DNA of 64,000 nucleotides, taken from contig NZ_JAVIWQ010000002.1 of NCBI RefSeq assembly GCF_034313965.1, positions 3,472,001 through 3,536,000 on the forward strand. The letters run 5' to 3'. Each line of letters starts with the position of its first letter. Position 1 is the first letter of the stretch. The notes beneath the pieces are model-generated. The model was not told the origin of the DNA. It did not search any database and saw only the letters and a list, made by a program, of their open reading frames with translations. Origin of the DNA: Herbaspirillum sp. RTI4. Its GTDB lineage: Bacteria; Pseudomonadota; Gammaproteobacteria; Burkholderiales; Burkholderiaceae_D. Positions 62,801-64,000 of the stretch are shown piece after piece. The position numbers and the translations under genes are program-made.

Positions 62801-64000
62801 ATGCGGCCTTCGCGGTTGTCGATCTGGCCGCTGGCGTTGAGTGTGATGTCCTTCCCGGCGTGCAGCTGGGCGGCATGGTGGTCGATGTCGCCGTTGCGCG
62901 CGTTCAGATTGACGCTACCGGCAACGGCACTGTGGGCATTGGCAAGTACGAGGCTGGTTCCGCTCATGCTGAGATTGCCGCCGACGCTGTGGCTGCCAGT
63001 GGCGCGCAGGTCGCGGGTGGCTGTCAGTTGCAGGTCGCCGTTTTGGGTGGCTTCGCCGTTAGCGGCTATGCCTGCGCCGAGGATGCCGCTGCTGTCGATG
63101 CGGTCGGCCTCGACGATCAGGTTGCCCCCTGCTTTGATTGTTTTGCTGTTGCTGAGCTGGCCGGTGCTGTGGAGGCGGATGTCTTGCTCGCCGGAAATGG
63201 TGCCGCTGTTGTGGAGGTCGCCGGTGCTGTCGATCTGGATGGCTTGCCGGGCGTGCAGGTTGCCGCCGTGGTTCAGTTCGCCATTGCTGCGCAGGGTGAT
63301 GCGCCCTTCTTTGGCGTCGGTGCGCCCGTTGAGGGTGAGCTTGCCGGCGCTGTCGATCAGGATGTCGCCGGTGCTGGCAGCGACGGTGCCGAGGCTGGCG
63401 ACGCCGACGCCGCTTTCGGTGCCGATCAGACGGATTTTATTGGCGTACATGCCGCCGAGCTGGGCGACGTCGATGCTGACGGTGGGGCGCGCTCCTTCGC
63501 CGGAGATCACCTGGACGCCGAGGCCGCTGTAGTCGACGCGGTTGGCACCGGTGATGAGGTTGAGGTCTTTGGCCCAGAGTTCGCCGTTGACCTGGATGCT
63601 GCGGGAGATCAGGTCTAGCTGGTTGACGTTGTTGTCGTTGAGGAGACCCGCGCCGTTGATCTGAATGTCGCCGCGGGTGACACGGAAGGCGTTGAGGTTG
63701 CCGCTGCTGCCGAATTCGGGGACGCCGGTGGTGAGCGTGGCGCGACTGGTGTTGAGGAAGCCGCAGCCGGCGCAGCTGATGCCGTTAGGGTTGGCGAGGA
63801 TGACTTCGGCGCGCTGGCCGGCGACTTCGGTGTAGCCACGCAACATGCTGCGGCCGGGACCGGTGACTTCGTTGAGGATGATGCCAGCGCTGCCGTTGGT
63901 GAGGTTGGGGTTGCCGCTGACGTAGCCGCCGAGCTGAGTGGCCGTGTCTTGCCGGGCGTTGTTGAGGATGACGCCTTGCGGGTCGACGTTGAATTGATTG
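56848..64000 (-). CDS. cdiA: CdiA / filamentous haemagglutinin family exoprotein, 3' part (5' end outside window)
   Basis: The frame is open to the right edge, so at least 2380 codons. At the edge it is inside the TPS secretion domain ('NVDPQGVILNNARQD', 'ILANPNGISCAGCGFLNT'). Many ~20-residue haemagglutinin repeats follow (about 63400-61900). Then comes a conserved central domain near 60780-61260 ('YLIETDPQFTQYKRYLSSDY'), more repeats, the Ala/Gly-rich pre-toxin region and the junction NNRQLH at about 57780. The C-terminal ~310 residues are unique toxin a ('PVDVGIAALTGGAGSYGKFW'). Such proteins are exported by a TpsB partner (not in the window) and deliver the tail into neighbouring cells. 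Confidence 0.9.
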   Translation of the reverse strand, partial: NQFNVDPQGVILNNARQDTATQLGGYVSGNPNLTNGSAGIILNEVTGPGRSMLRGYTEVAGQRAEVILANPNGISCAGCGFLNTSRATLTTGVPEFGSSGNLNAFRVTRGDIQINGAGLLNDNNVNQLDLISRSIQVNGELWAKDLNLITGANRVDYSGLGVQVISGEGARPTVSIDVAQLGGMYANKIRLIGTESGVGVASLGTVAASTGDILIDSAGKLTLNGRTDAKEGRITLRSNGELNHGGNLHARQAIQIDSTGDLHNSGTISGEQDIRLHSTGQLSNSKTIKAGGNLIVEADRIDSSGILGAGIAANGEATQNGDLQLTATRDLRATGSHSVGGNLSMSGTSLVLANAHSAVAGSVNLNARNGDIDHHAAQLHAGKDITLNASGQIDNREGRIENNGQNTTLTLTTSSLDNRDGRLVNRSTGATQINSSTQIANDGGILGGKGDVTLTSRTLSNTRQAKVGAGGTLTLTHSERIDNTDGTLLSGADLHLDTATLNGDGQISVGRDASLALRSDYTQTAANRLDVHRNLTLTTSGDLTNAGTLSAVGDLTLKARALRNQNGALINAGDGNTRIRLNGGLDNLGRIYGNDVAISAQTILNDGERHPDGSTKQAGVIAARNQLDLGAAIITNREHGLIQSIGDMAIGRRINDQHQMEGSADQIDNRSATIDAGGNLALQTARLNNTNEHFETAIEIDPGKTRRITRYRLDGNPTEYDETEISRLNNGQVGRVRVNATGQENEDFTRITYLETTRRSVVKQSDPARILAGGNLQLSGAVTNDNSSIVAGGTLSGSTADLANVTTPGQRVVHRGGDGEGSNSQHHTTEKCGGGRRRCDDWGSKVIIDDDLPTVTFNLSVAEFKEKTAAAHDTNAAVGTPVRPDTALQSAFGTTITPVTSSLNYTTSQTLTGPNPLPHLTLPTSQLYQIQPAPGQRYLIETDPQFTQYKRYLSSDYLMQRLVLDPQRVHKRLGDGFYEQKLLNDQILQLTGRRFLHGQNNNEQQYQALMDQGLAVAAQLELSPGIALTPAQLAALTADIVWLVEQDITLTDGTQQRVLAPVVYLARAKAADLPPTGALIAADNINLKVHGTLNNGGTLQANQQLQTTATDILNSGTIRSTGKNGSVVLIAQNDLLNRGGELSGQRIAILAGRDIVLDSPTSHSSVVAARAKRHDVFGQEIESEDGGYTKGFSSDHTAIARTSTLTAGDLHLQSGRDLTANAVQITSTGNTTLIAGRDLNLNAVTTKDAVNIDYDEKNHLRESQTQVNGTQIAAQGQVRLIAGQDLKTTAATVTADQRLTAAAGRDITLTTARQDSLYDQEIYTTESTLVSSSSTHIQDQQKSSQAIGSTLSADSVQVSAGRDVTLSGSNLVATKNLSARAGNNLALDAAQNTASQTYNKTETQSGLFSGGGIGVTLGDKQQDNDQTSAQVTHSGSTVGSTHGNVQLDAGKAYTQTGSTVITPQGDIAIAAERLTLDAATDTRSSTQDTRFEQTGLTLQLTSAAVTAVQTLKQLEQAASKTKDSRMQSLAAASAAMSIASTVAQVAANPSAASAVSIALNLGHSQNESHSEQQASTSQGSRAQAGGNIDLTATGDRATSDITVIGSTVDAGKNLTLQADHDIKVQAGVNTAEQHSTNSNSAASVGIAFSMGGAQNGFSFNAGVSGGRGNADGKDLGHTNTHLNAGQQVSLSSGHDTTLKGAVVKGETVLVDAGNDLTIESLQDSSQLDSKQSSASAGVSVCIPPLCFGVSSAGGSISKAKVDGDYLSVTEQSGIQSGDGGFNVKVNGNTDLKGAVITSSQSAIENNKNQLTTGTLTQSALQNHDRYDASGFSLSASVSTKLGNQDIADSPTHSAADKRAASDKTNPAQPGGSAGMSSDGGNKNSTTESGISGAKITITDRAGQEKKTGNTAEQTLASLKRGVSSDKDTSESLQKNWDGAQLMEQTQANVQITAAFSGQAAKLIGDYATNKFKEAERNQDLVGMENWKEGGAYRIAAHAAAGALAGGLPGALGAGASAAAMPEIGKLIDGMDVPAPVKQALGATVASVVGAVASGGSMAGVGEAMTVDVNNRQLHPDEKTWIKSNAARYAEQKGISTTQAQQELTAQADRQVQNGSAGAWDQSASAFLAQAKGMLTADGNSGPGYMFYATPDQKANPNMYSSYGGANNPSASAIAAATSRDQAIRENATNATLVAAGAAGALAGAGPLAAISGTPIFSTSGALGSTMWASPAGTATISASINAAAQYYQNGTINPVDVGIAALTGGAGSYGKFWWNVGVNAVGGAGGTMINNYLYGQNNGVVGNALTSGALSSLGYGVGKLGESAMNSIMRPTINTPNWAASGSWNLFRPNTYAPIAGSVAGTASQEIINGVQQQVSSQSGAKR
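57778..58963. repeat. 1186-bp direct repeat, copy in the parent cdiA
   Basis: Parent copy of the repeat in module d. Covers haemagglutinin repeats, the pre-toxin region and ends at the toxin junction, so recombination between the copies exchanges toxin tails. Confidence 0.93.

Noticed and set aside
60361..63618. Plus-strand frames of 391 and 404 codons opposite cdiA
   Set aside because: They mirror the haemagglutinin repeats (Val/Ala/Gly-rich low-complexity protein) and have no plausible start or domain.
1..64000. CRISPR arrays, insertion sequences, integrases, riboswitches
   Set aside because: No spacer-repeat pattern, transposase, integrase or recognisable aptamer seen. The tandem repeats present are too short and have no spacers.

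Overview
The window looks like chromosome of a betaproteobacterium, most likely Burkholderiales/Oxalobacteraceae: parE - lytic transglycosylase - parC gene order, PcaI/PcaJ/PcaR, Liv-type ABC import operons, two-partner-secretion haemagglutinin, GC-moderate backbone. I cannot name the species from sequence alone.

Layout. 1-2.3 kb: end of a MoxR ATPase, a GNAT acetyltransferase and a CoxE-like VWA protein. 2.3-4.1 kb: a chemoreceptor on the minus strand. 4.4-10.5 kb: the topoisomerase IV cluster parE - lytic transglycosylase - parC - lipoprotein, closed by a strong hairpin terminator. 10.6-15 kb: ridA plus an aminotransferase, then an EamA exporter divergent from a MocR-type regulator with a perfect dyad between them. 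15-19.8 kb: htpG behind a textbook sigma-32 promoter, an MscS channel, a glycine-zipper lipoprotein and a hypoxanthine-DNA glycosylase-like protein.

19.8-33.5 kb: a twelve-gene minus-strand catabolic operon (SDR, two MaoC hydratases, citryl-CoA lyase-like enzyme, crotonase, five Liv transporter genes, acyl-CoA ligase, flavin oxidoreductase). It is divergent from two tandem IclR regulators, and the spacer holds a pair of inverted 11-bp-core sites. 33.7-37 kb: cytochrome b561, a spermidine-synthase-like protein, tRNA-Lys(CTT), and small or hypothetical genes with a ParB-like protein. 37.3-40.9 kb: an MHS transporter, an aconitate-isomerase-like periplasmic protein and a divergent LysR regulator. 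41-43.4 kb: pcaIJ divergent from pcaR with two PcaR-type operators. 43.4-51.4 kb: a peptide-type ABC operon ending in a gamma-glutamyltransferase-like enzyme and a GntR regulator.

51.6-64 kb: the most unusual part. The 3' end of a very large CdiA/filamentous-haemagglutinin gene runs off the right edge and is followed by its immunity gene and three orphan toxin-tail/immunity modules (called b, c and d here). The modules are built from pieces of the parent cdiA: an almost identical 1186-bp repeat, a 190-bp repeat, an in-frame 264-codon deletion at a 5-bp microhomology, and a 315-bp immunity duplication. Toxin d is split by an in-frame TGA exactly where toxin b has a Trp codon, while its immunity gene is intact. 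Neighbouring toxin and immunity frames overlap by 1 to 7 bp, which suggests translational coupling. The array looks like an actively recombining store of replaceable toxin tails.
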